A DNA stretch of 64,000 bases, taken from positions 11,846,763-11,910,762 of the forward strand of contig CM036239.1 of assembly GCA_020698575.1 (NCBI GenBank), in the 5' to 3' direction. Below, in pieces: positions 33,763 through 47,300 of this stretch. The DNA comes from Bostrychus sinensis (Eukaryota; Chordata; Actinopteri; Gobiiformes; Eleotridae). The notes under the pieces were generated by a model. The model was not told where the DNA came from. It was given only the letters and a program-made list of their open reading frames with translations, and did not search any database. Positions within the stretch are counted from its first letter, which is position 1, and each line of letters begins with the position of its first letter. The position numbers were made by a program, and so were the translations under genes.

Positions 33763-34620
33763 TAATAATAATTCATCGAATTTATATAGCGCTTTTTTGG
33801 ACACTCAAAGACGCTTTACATACACACACGCACAAAGAAAAAAAAAAAACGTTTATGAAAAGGCAAGATTGAACAGGTGAGATTTTAGCTTTGATTTGAA
33901 ATTTGGTAGAGAGTCCGAATTCCTGATGTGTTGTGGGAGTGAGTTCCAGAGGACAGGGGCAGCTGCAGCGAAGGCTCTGTCGCCCATGGTTCGGTGCCTT
34001 GTCCTGATGATGGGAGTGAGGAGATCAGTGTCTGCTGATCTGAGGCGGCGGGTGGGACAGTGTTGGCGGAGGAGATCGGTAAGGTAAGGAGGAGCTAGGT
34101 TATGGAGGGACTTGTAGGTGATGAGAAGAACCTTGTATTGGATACGGTATTGTATGGGGAGCCAATGGAGCTGTTTAAGGACGGGGGTGATGTGGTCTCT
34201 GGGGCGGGTGTGGGTGAGTAGGCGGGCAGCAGAGTTTTGGATGTGTTGCAGTTTCTGAAGGTGGGTGGAGGGGAGACCATATAAGAGACTATTGCAGTAG
34301 TCAAGTCTGGAGGTGATGAAAGCATGGATTAGGACTTCTGCGGTAGGTTGTGAGAGGGAGGGGCGGAGACGTGCAATATTGCGGAGATGAAAAAAAGATG
34401 TTTTGGTGATGTGGTTTATGTGGGACTTGAATGAGAGGGTAGGGTCCAAGATGATGCCGAGATTGCGAACAGAGGGAGACGGGGTGACAGTGTGGCCATC
34501 GATGATTAGGGAAAAGTCCTGAGCAGAAGGAAGGAGAGATTTGGGTCCAGTGATAAGAAGTTCTGTTTTTTTTTTTTATGTTCTGGTAATACCGGAGAAA
34601 ACAATATAAACTCAGTAAAA
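33763..34620 (-). mobile_element. L2-type LINE, 3' end
   Basis: Minus-strand frame 33853-34449 encodes the C-terminal part of a fish LINE polyprotein: AFITSRLDYCNSLLYGLP, IQNSAARLLTHTRPRDHITP, LKQLHWLPIQYRI, ALLW-type ending PVLWNSLPQHIRNSDSLPNF. A frameshift near 34450 joins upstream sequence up to about 34575 (GHTVTPSPSVRNLGIILDP in another frame). The 3' end is 'atttatatagcgcttttttg' plus an AAT repeat (33752-33772). The reverse-transcriptase core is absent (5' truncation). L2 clade by recall. Confidence 0.8.
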
Positions 34621-36240
34621 CCCTCATGCTTCAATGGATTATGATTATAAGTTTTAAAATTACTGTGATTTTCTTAAACTGATAGGTAAACAAGGTTAGG
34701 ATTCTCCTAAACTTCTCAGAAAGATGACGTTTACTAAGACAACCCGGTGTTAAAGAGAAAAATGTTGTTGTAGTGTCAAGAGAAAAATATACTGCAGGGC
34801 TGTGCAGGGCAGCATTAATCATTAACACCATGAACTAAAAAATAACCCTTTCCATTACATTCTCTGTAAATTCATGGAGAACTTTTCTGAGCTGGTTTAC
34901 AAAAATGATATAAGTATACAGTGTCCTGATCCTATAGGTCCTGAAGCAGAGAAGAATCCTAATATCAAGTTGGTTTCAAGAAAACACTGATTTGCCCAAA
35001 AAAGCCTCATAGAATTGCTGGAGAACAAACATTTTTATTATTTATAAACACAACTCATGTTGTAATATGTATTTTATTAGTAATTTAGTAATATATGTAT
35101 TTTCTCAGTAATCTGTGGCTGTCTTATGCAAAACGTATATGGGCTTTAGTAACTGGAGACTATATATGGCCTTTGAGAAGTGACTGAAGGAAGCTCATTT
35201 TATGGCAGTGGGTCCCATATATGGCACATGGCTTGTTCAGCCATCTTCATTAGAGATTTTTTTTTTTTAGAATAAAAGTATAGACTTAGAGGTTCAACCT
35301 AAAGTTGTGTGTCATTTAGGGGAGGGAAAAAGCTATTTCTGTACAAATGGCTTTAAACAAATAGCACCTTGTACAGTAAGCCCTCAATAAGCAGGTTAGA
35401 AACCAGAGAGGTTTACAGTTGGAGCTCGGCTACAGCTCTCCCTGAAACACGACACAAAGTCACACTCATTGACAAATCATTGTGAATTTCAAACATCATC
35501 AGAATGATCCTAAAATTCAACTCATTGTCAAATCATAAGGAACTAAAATTCATCTCCATACTAATATAAACTCCAGAAGTTATCACCACTACATATTATT
35601 ACTTTTTATTCATAAACTAAATAATTTGCATTGATATATGAACTGAAAATAAACACAGATTTCAGTGATATTGGAAATAATCAAGTCACAAAACTGACAT
35701 AGAAATTAATCTCCTGTGAGCTCGCTAACTGTCCAGCAAAAACTGATCCAATCAGACGTTAAGGATATTTGGGGGCTGTCAAATCAGCCCCTTGACCATG
35801 TGTCACGACATGTAGCATTAAGAGGATGACTACATTTAGTGGTATTAAGGAACTGTGGCCAGTTAGATTGTACATAACTTTATTTTGACATTTAATGTAT
35901 TGCAATATGTTTAACTTCTAAAAATATTCGCTCAAAATCTATCAGTTATCACTGCTTTTATCACACGTTGGAGATAATAGTTGTCAGTTGTGTGTCAATT
36001 TTTCTTAATGGTCAAGCTTTGGGATTAAATAATTAATAACTAGATCATTGTGACCTGCCTTTTAATGGGCTGAAAAACAGGAAAGCAGCAGGGACCTGCA
36101 GAGCAGGGCTCCATGTTGGAAAACAATCCCAAAATTATTATATAATAGTAAAAGAGATTGCCTAATATCTGACCAAAGAAAGTAAGTATTTTGAGGTCAC
36201 AGTTTAGGGTGTCTAAAGGTTAATGTTCGGGGGTTAAGGG
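34621..36240. other. 3' flank of shank3, nothing else recognised
   Basis: AT-rich and without a convincing gene. On the minus strand AATAAA (plus TTTATT, 35605-35610) and ATTAAA variants (36061-36066, 35891-35896) are candidate shank3 polyadenylation signals. Confidence 0.4.
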
Positions 36241-39200
36241 TCAAGTAGATCCATCCAGTAGCTGTCGTAATGCCCTCTCTATGTTGATTCTGTGTCCCAG
36301 TCTGGTGACGCCCAGCTCCACATAATCCTCTTTGGTGAGGGCGGGGAGGTGCGAGCCTTCGATCTCATGCTCTTGGAAGCGCTGGCGGTGTTCAGCCAGA
36401 CCAACACTCTCTAGCCAATCACCCACATCATATTTATTCCACAAGTTGAGAGGCCGCTGCCTCCACGGCCGAAGGGCCAGCAGGGGCCCGCTAAGGACAG
36501 GGGAAGGACAGGGCGAGGCATGGGGGGAGGGTGAAGGAGAGCGGGAGCGGGTCCTCGCACTGGCACTCCGCATAACAAAACGAACTTCCTTTGGTTCTGA
36601 AGGGAGACTAAGGCTGGATGACTTCAGGATGGTTAGACCCCGACCTGAGCTGAGGTCTGGCCTTTCTGGACAGGAAGTGGGGGATGTGGCAATTCCAATG
36701 GCTCTTTCGGCAGGAGAAGGAGAAGGTGACGGGCTGCGGCGGGTGACAGGGTAACGACTCCCTGGTCGAACTGTATAACTAGCACCAAATCCTCGCTGAG
36801 AAATGGTGTGAAGTTCACCTAGACTGGAAAACAACCTGCAACACATTAAGGATTATGCTGTATTACGGCCAACATTAACAAGAAGAGTTGTAAGTCACAG
36901 CGTGCAGACGTATATTTTTACCACAGGAACAAAACAACCTGGGCCTTGGCCAAAGTCAAACATTTTCTTAAAAAATGTTTTCAAATAATTTTTAAAGTTT
37001 GGATTTCCTTTTTATGGTTTATATGATCTGTTGAGTTTTATGAAAACTTTGATGGAACAGGTCATTAAGTTCCTGTCGTTTAAAATCAAAGGGGATGGGG
37101 CATAGATTTCTTTTAGTAGTTAGTATTTGGCAGTGGAGATGTTAGCTCTTAACTGTTAGCTAGGCCAATCATTTTGTAATTGCCAAAAGAATGTTTACCA
37201 TTATATAAAAACCTACTTTTTTCACTGTCCACACATCTGGAACAAAACAACACAGTAACAGTGTAATGTTGAATTTGCACCAACCTCTATTATATTGAAA
37301 TGGTAATATCAACAACAAAAAAGCGCTTTGTCTTTTTAAACATAACTATAATGCACAAAATATATTTAGACACAGTGAATTTGTAATTGTGTGGCTTTAT
37401 TGGCTGTTTTTAGCGCATTCATCTGTGGTAGTTAGTGTACTGATTTCTGTAAATCAACTTCTGCAAGTTATAAAATGCATTTATCTTTTACCTGGCACCT
37501 CCCACTGGTGATCTTCTGCCTGGGTCAAGGGGACTAGGTTCCTCTCCCAGAGAATGGCTGTCCTTGTTTAGAAGCTGCAGCCGATTTGCCAGATCCAGCC
37601 CAGACCCTGCTCGTCCGCTCAACTCCAGAGCTGAAGCAGAGCGGCTTGTTAGATCTACAGCGGACCCAGACCCCTGGCCTCCCAGCGCTGCTGGTCGCCC
37701 CCCGTCATCTGGGCTGAAGCCTCTGCGTTCATCTGCCCTGTCATCAACTCCTCCCCACAGCTTGGACCTTCTCTGGAACAAGTAACGCGGCTGCCGTCCA
37801 GCTCCACCGGTGGGGGAAGAGGACAGGGGAGAGGACGGCGAGGATCCAGCTGAGGGGAGTAGTTCACTATCTGATGACTGTTTCAGTAGTGGATCCCGGA
37901 GAGAGGAGCGTCCCCTGCCGATAGGGGAGCGGAGGCGAGGCTTTAGGCCTGAGGGGGAGGTGGCAGTGGAGGATGAGGAGTGGGCAGCTGGAGGTGACAA
38001 AGGGGATGTGGGAACTGGGGGTGAGACTAAAGTAATTGAGGGTGGCAGTGAGCTGGGGGAGGACGAACTATCTTGAAGACGCTCTTCACCATTCTCCTCA
38101 TCTCCTCGCCTTCCCAAAGAGTCAGGACCAGCCTCTCCACCGCCTCCCTCTGTACACCGCCGAGGCACCAAGGAGAGCGAGGATGGGGGAGGAGGGGCTG
38201 TGTTGTTTGCAAAGCCAGGAGGTGGAGTTACGAGGCCGATCCGCCGCAGCTCCTCCCTCGTCTCTTCATCACTGGATGACAGAAGTGCAGGTGGCAGAGT
38301 CACTGTGTAAGCCCCGCCTTCCTCCTCAGAGCTGCCTACTGTGAGGCTCCTACGCCTGTCAATCAAAGCAGCGTGACTTTCATTGGCAAGAGCTGGCAAA
38401 GGGGAGGGTCTCCAACGCTCAGGGGATGGCGCAGCAGGAGATGTAACCCCTCCCTCTGTTTCTGGGCGCTCTACCTGCCCATCAGGGAAAAGTGGCGGGG
38501 TTATACGTTTATGCCTCAGTTCAGGACTGGTCTGAGGGGTTGTGCGTTTAGTTCGCTGCTCAGGACTGGTCTGAGGCGTGGTGCGTTTGGAACGAGGTTC
38601 AGGGCTGCTCTGTGGGGTGCTGATGGGGGTGCGTTTGTGTCGACCTTCGGGGCTGGCTGCGGGGGTGGGGATAGGTGTAGTGGAGGCAGAGGCATGTTTG
38701 CTTCTTGGTTCGGGGCTCGGTGTGCGGGCGGTTAAGGCTCGTTCTCGTGCAGCAAGAGCTAGGGCTAGAGGAGAAGAAGGATCTAAGGAGAAAAAATACA
38801 ACATTCAGAATTAATTGTATATAACCCGTTATTTTCTAATTTTAGTACATAGTTATAAGAAAACAAAATTTGATTGTGTCTGACTTACCCAGCGGTTTCC
38901 CTGTGAGTGGGTGGAGGAAAGTGTGGGGTGTAGGAGAGGGCGACAGGACGGGTGCTGGAGGAGGAAGTTCGCCAAGGTCATCCATTGAATGGCTCTGAGT
39001 CAGGAGAAGTGGCGGCTGGTTATCTGACCCTGCCCCTTCCACAGACAGAAACAGGGATGACCTCCTGCCTTGGACCCGGGCGCGCTCAGAGAGGACCTGC
39101 TGCTGGTACAGCTCAGCCCTGCTGGGACTACTGCTCCCTTCCTGTTTCCCATCATGATCCTTGACTCCTACATGTGAAAAACAAAGTTAGTAGGCCAAAA

Positions 39201-39515
39201 GTGAGAGATTAAATACATAATAAGTCTCCTAGAGAAGTTTTATTAAAGGGAAGTGTCATTAAAGGGCCTATATTGTGCAAAATCAACTTTTTGAGCTTCC
39301 TACCATGTTATATTTAATGTCCTCATCAAAAACATACCTGGAGTTGTGTCTCGTTTCATTCATGTCTGTTTGAGAAATCCTGTAGTCTCTGGCAATGAGT
39401 TTCTGAGGACTCAAAACGCTCTGTTTCACAAACCTCCACCTCTCCTACAAACCCCTGCCCACTCCAGGAACCAATCAAAAACCTTTCTAATCCAATCTGC
39501 TCTAGTTCATTTATC

Positions 39516-39549
<34 letters not shown>

Positions 39550-42500
39550 GTACAGCTCCCTTTTACTGATTCCTCATATTTTTTTTTCATCTGTTCAGTT
39601 CAGTTGTAAAATAGCATAAACATTTAAGGAAAAAGCTTTTTTTCTCGGTTTCTGTTCAAAAAAGCAGCAGAACTGCCCTCTGCTGGTCTCTTCACCTGTT
39701 TCTTTATGGCAGTAGTAAAGTAATTATCCGAAATGTTTTCTTTTAGTCAGATAGTTTTTAAAGGTTGTAAAATATGCAATGCTGCTCTAGAGGTGACCAA
39801 GATTGGTTCGAAAATATAAATAAAAGCATAATATAGCCCCTTTAAATAAAGTATGTAATGCTGGAAAGAACTTCAGATAAAAATTATTCTAACCTTGTTC
39901 CTCAACAGGAAGCTGCTTCAACAAAGGTGACTTCCTTCTCTGTGGTTTGGTGGGTGGAGCCTGCTGTCCTACATTAGCATAAGGGTTTTCTATTGGTCGT
40001 CCACGACGGCGTTGCAGGGGTGAATGTCCCAGAACAGGACTAGTACCGTGCAGGGACAGTGTTGAGGTGTGCGTAGCAGTGTGAAGGGTGTGCGTGGCAG
40101 TGTGTGTGGCTGTATGCAGGCCATGTGTAGCAGCAGCGTGTGCATCAGGCTGCAATGGCGGTGGGGTGTCCTGCAAGATTATCATGGACCTGGCTTTCCT
40201 CTGCCGCTCTGCATGGGCGTGGCTTCTAGCTGGCGAATCGCAAAGCTCTGGAAGCCTTGGTTCAGTCCCTGGTTTGAAGCTGGATCGAGTTAGCCCTTCC
40301 CCTCGGGCTGGAGGAGGTGGAGGAAGGAAGGATGGTGGAGGCCCAGACTCGAGGATATACAGCGAAGACATGGAGGAGGCGGAGGGCGGGGGCGGAGGGG
40401 CCGTCTGAGGCGGAGGAGGGATGAAGCTGTCTGTCAAAGATGAGCTTCGTGGAAACCGGCTCTCGTTGATTAAAGCAGTGATACGGTCATCCTCAGGAGT
40501 ACCTGTGGTCATATCAACAACAGAACATCAGGCACAACCAACATTTCTATAAATGTAATTTATGTGAAACATTCTCAGACATGTACTGAGTCGGCGTTGC
40601 AAAAAAACCACAAAAGAGTAGTACTGAAGAGCATTTCAAAAGGAGCAAGCTGTGTTAAGTCATTGTGTTAAGTTACATAGTTTTTGATTTACCAAAGCTC
40701 TTGGTTCTGGACATTCCTCTTGGTAAAGGCATGGTGCTTTTCTCTGGGGCAGAGGGGGGAACCAATCCCTGGCGCTCAAACAATGACTGAAGAAAAAAAA
40801 AAAGAAGCTAAATTAGCAATCTGTAATTTGCTTTATAAACATTCAGCGATAAACCACTACTTGCATTACATTTATCTCAGCTTGCGTGATCCTCCGACTA
40901 GTTGGTCTTTGTTTGACTGTAGCTGCCCTAAAGTCATCTGATGGGCGGGACCTGAGAACAACTTCTTGTGAACCTCCTGCCAACATTTCATCAAGTTTCT
41001 CTGCAAAAAAGAAACACAAAGAATTTTAGCTACTAACTAATGTCAGATACTAATCATCACAACCAGTTGCACAAAAATCGCCATGACACAATGACAAAAT
41101 GACACCATGTAGCTACAAATTCCTTCTTGAGATAACTTGTAATAATCGATTTCTCCAATACACTTTTAAATGTTACACATACACTATGACAGTAATAGTC
41201 AGTATCAGTCTGTACAGTATATGAACCAAATAAATAACCTATTAATTTATCAAGTCTCAACCCAATTTTGTGACTAAAATAAAACTTTGTTCTATCATGC
41301 ATGTATGTATGTGAATATGTAGGGTTGCAATATGAAGGTTTCATTTAATGTAATACTTTCCTTGTTTTTAAAAAAATTAACAAACCTAGAAACACCAGAA
41401 AACTCCCTGCACATGTTGTTTTCTGTGTGCAGAGATTACTATATAGAGGTTGACCGATATGGGTTTTTCTATGCAGATTTTTAAATTCTATCAGCCGATA
41501 AGTACTGCCAATTTTTTTGGACTGATATGCAGGCCAGTGATCTTAATGTCAGGACAGTGAGGACAGTATTCACTTTAAAACTGCTGTGGAGACAATGTCT
41601 GGGTTCCTACAGTCACATGGTCGCAAAGTGCAAGAAACTAAATTGGCCCAATATATCGGTTGACTGATATGTATCACTAGGCCAAGTGTGTTACATAACT
41701 AAGTAGTTAATAGTAAGGTGCAACACTAAGCTGATGTAGCCAAACACCACAACAAAATACTCAGCACAAAAACAACACATAACCACAAAACCATCTACTC
41801 TGCACCAGAACCATGTGACTCACCGTATCGACGCCTCCTGGCTGCAGACAGAGCAAAGGTCAAAACATAAAGCAATCGTTTAATTTAAACTGTGTGCAAG
41901 ACTGTTCCTTACTTGTTAGTCCCCTTTAGGACATTTCAGGATTTAATGTTTGTGTCGTATTTACTGTGATGACCGAGTACTGACTGACTTTACAGTTACA
42001 GAAGTGTGCGTTTGTTTTACCTATCTCCTCCAGGTCAGCAGTCATGGACTTAGATCTGAGAGTCAACGAAGTGCTGGGGGCTCTTTTAGGGGGAGGCGGG
42101 GCTAAAACATACCAACAACACATTTCATTATGCTATTTTAGTAATGACAACAAAGAGGATTATAATAGAGTGCTATTTACTAAATTAGAGTATTATGTAA
42201 AAGTGTTTTTTTTTTATCTGTCAGAGGTTCAGTTCAAAAGTTAAACATTGTTAAGCACTGTTTTTTTCATGCTCAGGCAGTAATTCCTGCAAAAGCAGTG
42301 CCAAAAGAGAACTGAGTAAATACTGTACATACTTTTCAGAAGGCCAACATTACCATTTTAATAATTCTATTTATTGGCCTCATGTAATTTTCAAATTTTT
42401 TGAATTACTGAATTTTCATTAACTCTAAGCCATAATTATCAAAATGATGAGAAAACAATGCTTGAAATGTCTCACACTGTTTGTACTGAAACTTTAAATA

Positions 42501-44260
42501 TATGTGTTTCACTTTTTTGAATAGAACCTCTGAGAGAAAAATGCACTTTTATATGATATTCTAATTTATTGGCTAGAACCTGTATTGTCACTAAGGGCAA
42601 AAAATAAGTTTCATTGACTCAATATTTACAGATTAATACGTCAGAGTCATTCATTTTTTAAATTTAATGTTTTAAATTAGTTTGAGTTTTATGTGCACCT
42701 TTCTTCCGGATCAGGTTCGATTCAGATTTTCGGGAAACAGAAACAACCTTCATGAGCAGATGGCTCCCTCCCTGACGGATCAGGGAAACAACCTGACGGT
42801 GACCCACCTTCACGACGTCAGTACCGTTCACCTGCAGTCACAGACAAATCATCACTTGTATGGTTGTTTCAAGGTCATCGAAAGGAAGGATTTATTAGTT
42901 TAGTTCAGAATTTCTTTGAATAACCATTACCTCTATCAGGAAATCTCCCGTTCTTAGGCCCGCCCTCCAAGCCACTCCTCCCTGATCGACTGACTCCAGA
43001 TACTGCAGGGCAGGGAACGCTGGGGTAGGTGCAAATTCTTCAATTGGTGTTTCAGCTTAAGGCCAAAGACAGAAACAACTATTTTAGCAAATTTTAATTT
43101 AATGCAAACATGAAAAACATTATTTGTAACATTTTATTTTAAGTAGAAAAAGTGAGTTAGAGGTTGAGGCTCACATGCAGTCCTGCAAAGTTCACACATC
43201 AATGTAATTTTACCTTTAGCTCCTCTTAGGACAAAGCCAAAACCCTCGCTTTCCCTCTTTTGCAACACTGCTGTCTTCTCTTCAATAACATAGTCACTAT
43301 CACATGACAGAATCACAAAAGCAAATCAGCGTTAAAGGGTACCGTATGATAATGAAGCATATACCATCTAATGCTAAAAAACAAATGTTTTTATTCTGTT
43401 TTGCTCTTAATAGAAATAAATAAATAAAACCTCACAGATGCATTTGAGATGAGTGAAGAGCTTATTTAATAACTTTACATTCTTAATTTTATTTAACCCA
43501 TTATAATTTGAATTTACCTGTAGGAGGTGTAGTTGTCATAGGACCCTACTGTATAATGTCTAAACAGTCTCTTGGTGCGGTCCTCTCTTGTCTCTGAAAT
43601 AAAAAGGGAGATTTTCAGTGTTACATATTTCTTGTGTTGCATGTTTTGAAGCTACAAGCATCTATGTATAAATGAAAGTGTAAATATTAAGCAGTGACTG
43701 AAGCGTACATACATAATACAACATACAAGTGTATATTTGTATGTATTCAATTTAATATTTACCTAGTCGGGGGTCATATTGTCTCATTTGTACTTCTTCC
43801 ACACAGTCAGCTGGAAACCAGCCAGTGCGCCCTTTAACAGTTCCTTCCCAAAATCCTCCTTCCCCAATAGACAGCACTGAAAGTCCACAACATAACGGGA
43901 TATTATAACCCCATACAGAACACATAGAGAAAATGTATTCCTCATGAAAAATGTTGTATAAATTTACAGCTGAACAAAAATCTTAGCGCAAGCATATGCT
44001 AAACAAGACTTAACTTAAATTAATTTTAAATCATTTAATCAATTAGAACAAACATAACACCTATAATGTAATTTTTAAGGCATTTATTTAAGATTGCTTG
44101 CACTGTAAAAAAAAAAAAACAAAAAAAAAACATCAAATTAGAGCAATAAAATTGTTGAAAACTTGAAATTTTGAGTTGGCCCCAAAACTTAAAAATCTTG
44201 AGGAATCCTGTTGCCTTGAGTTTTTGAATTTCCGCAACTTTTTTTTTTTTTTACAGTGTG

Positions 44261-44327
<67 letters not shown>

Positions 44328-47300
44328 AAAATGTCCTAAATATGGCAGTTGCAGTAGACAGAGAACTGTTCTGTCTGACCTTTAACCCTCTCCCCTCGGT
44401 GCAGCTGGATTTCGCTAGCCCCCTGAGGGACGTAGGTCCGCGTGGCAATGAAGGTACGCCCTGGGACAGCACTGTACAGCCTCCTCTTTCTCATCTGGGG
44501 GGTGAGAGGAGGGGAAGAGGGGGGGCTGGTCTCTACATGCCCTCCTCCACTTGGGCTGCACAAAGACAAATGTGGCTTTAGCGAGACTGGGCATGGATTA
44601 AACATGTCATTCAAACCTTAATGTCAGAAGTTTGCTACCTGAGTCTGCGTGTGTGACGTCTTAGTGAGTGAGTGTGTGAGTCATGGTGCGTCTCTAAGCT
44701 TTGGAGTGAGGGTCCCGGGGAAGATGCTGGGCTCTCCAGAGCATTGTCACTGGCGGAGCGAATCAGAGAGCGAGGAGATGACAACCCATTCCCAGCAGTT
44801 GTCCTGGTCCCGCCCGTTCGCCGTCGCTTTGTGTAGGACGGAGATTCTCGGAAGGGCACTACTTGGACACAAATTCACATATGTGAACACACAGTAAATG
44901 AAAACCACTAAATGTGATCAGTTACTTGAAATATTTACATTATACACTGACTCACCAACATCAGAGGTTTTATGGATCTTAATGATTTCTGCCAAATCAA
45001 AGTTTCCAGCAATGATTGCCACCTACAGATAATTATAACAGTATTTAGTTTCTTATTGCTGTTTTTATTGTTCAGACTATTACATAACATAACATGAAAT
45101 TAATAAAATGAGTTATAGTTTACCTGAAAAGCTGTCTGGTTGTTGTAGTTTTTGACATCTTTATTGGCTCCTCTGAACAGAAGCACTCTGGCACAGCTGT
45201 CCTGTAAAAACAGCAGCAATTGATATTCAAATTAACATTTTTTGCCATTAATTTCAAGATGGGTTGCATTTATCATAATTTACCTGAACTGTAAACTTAA
45301 CTATAGAGCAACAAGCAAGCTCTTTCATGTGGGACTTTTTTTTCTGTATTGCATCGCACAAACTAAAAAAAAAGTGAAGCCAAAAACAGCAATACGGTTA
45401 GTTACCTGGTTGTACAGAGCGCAAAGGTGCAGCGCTGTGTTTCCCGATGCATTCTGGGAGCCCATGTCTGCTCCGTAGAAAAGCAGGTGCTCCAAGTGCT
45501 GCACGTTACCATAGCGACACGCCTGAACTCACACACACCGGCACCCACACAAAAAACATAATTGTACAGGGGTTGTCTTCATGAGTTCAAGTAATTAAAG
45601 CTGTATATGTAATTTCTATGTGCGTGTGTGCGTGTCACCTGGTGGATCTCCTGCCAGCCATTTTCATCTGTTATCCCTAAAAGTATAACACACAAATCAA
45701 ACGCAAATTAATCTTATATATCTTCAGAAGAGTTATGATTATTTAGATTAGTTATGACAGATTTTAAAGTGGTGGTAAGACATAAACATTACCCCCTTAC
45801 CTAAGGTGGCATGGTCTTGTAAGAGCAGCTCGCAGCAGTAGGGGGCGCCTCCAACCATGGCCGAGTGGTAGAGAGGAGTCAGGCCTCTGCTGTCTTTGTA
45901 GTCCGGAGATGCTCCCAGGTCCAGGAGGGTCTACGGGAAGACAGTGAGTTGTCATTTCATCACATATATTTCTGTGTGAGTGCCGCTGCTTTTTATGGTT
46001 TAACCAAGCTGGGGCTACCAGGCATCAAGGAAAGACCAGGAATTATGTGATTTTTTTGTGTGATATTAGAGCTTAAAAATGGTCAAACAGTTGATATTAG
46101 TATTGTGTGATAATGGTCAGTCACAGATGTGCACTGAAAAAAAAAATGCTGCGGTATTAATATTGATAATAACAAAAAATAAATTAGTAAATTTAACAAA
46201 AGAATAATTTTTTTTGATGTGTTAAAAATAATGATAGTGAGCAAAACTTAAAATTGAAAGTTTTTAGACATAAAAACATCAAATTAATTGAACAAAAAAT
46301 ATTAGTTGTTGAAAACCTGAGATTCTGAGTCGGCCCCAAAACTAAAAAATCCTGTTGCCTTGAGTTTTTGCAGCAATTTTCTTTTACAGTGTGTATGCTT
46401 CTCACCACACTACAATGACATGTTTATGTTTTTTCTGTCTGGGATTTAAAAATGGACATTTGCTGATGAGGTACTGTATTTAATAGTGATCTTACAGTAA
46501 GAGCAGCACTGTTTCTGCAAAGGACAGCTCGATGTAGCGCTGTGATGCCATCTCTGGTCCTGAAGTCCAGATGAGCCCCTCCACTACGAAGAACTTTAAT
46601 TAGTTCACAACTTTCTTCCAGCTGGACGGCCAGCGTCAGTGGACACTCTGAGGACACAGTAAATTTGCAATTTATTACACACAGCCTAAATAAGGGAAAG
46701 ATTGGTTTGTCAATATATTTTTACCTCCACTGTCAGAGTCATGGAAGTTGGGGTCAAGGCCTTTTTCTAACCATTTGGAAACCTTCTCCACATTCTTCTG
46801 GTGTACATGTTCCATAAACCTCTTTAGGTTGGCCTAAAATGGTATTCATTGATTATTGGACTGTACTGATTCTTAATGCACTGATTAATGCCCTTATTAA
46901 TAAATCACTTCACACCTAATTAACAGAAAATTATTTCAACATTATGTTATTTTGGTTTTCTTTACCTTTGTGTGCAGTTTTGCCAGCTGTTTGTCATCAA
47001 CATAGCTCTGAGTATAAACTCTTCTCTTATATCGAAACTAGAACAGGCAAGAAACAAAACATTTAAATTAAAAAATCAACATCTCAATGTGCATTTTCTT
47101 ATAAGTCAAATCTAGAAATCAAGCTCTTTCAAAAGCATGCATAGTTAATTACAGTATATCTTATTTATATTGACAGTACTATACCTCCAGGTATGGGATG
47201 GGTGTGATGGGAGGCAGAGGATACTCCTTCAGCAGCCTCTCTTCATCCAGAAACTTTCCGGCTCGGCCGTTGAACGCCGGCTGGAAGAGACCATAGTTCA

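Noticed and set aside
37810..38735. Plus-strand frames opposite the large shank3 exon
   Set aside because: Antisense shadows of a GC-rich coding exon; the minus-strand frame matches SHANK3.
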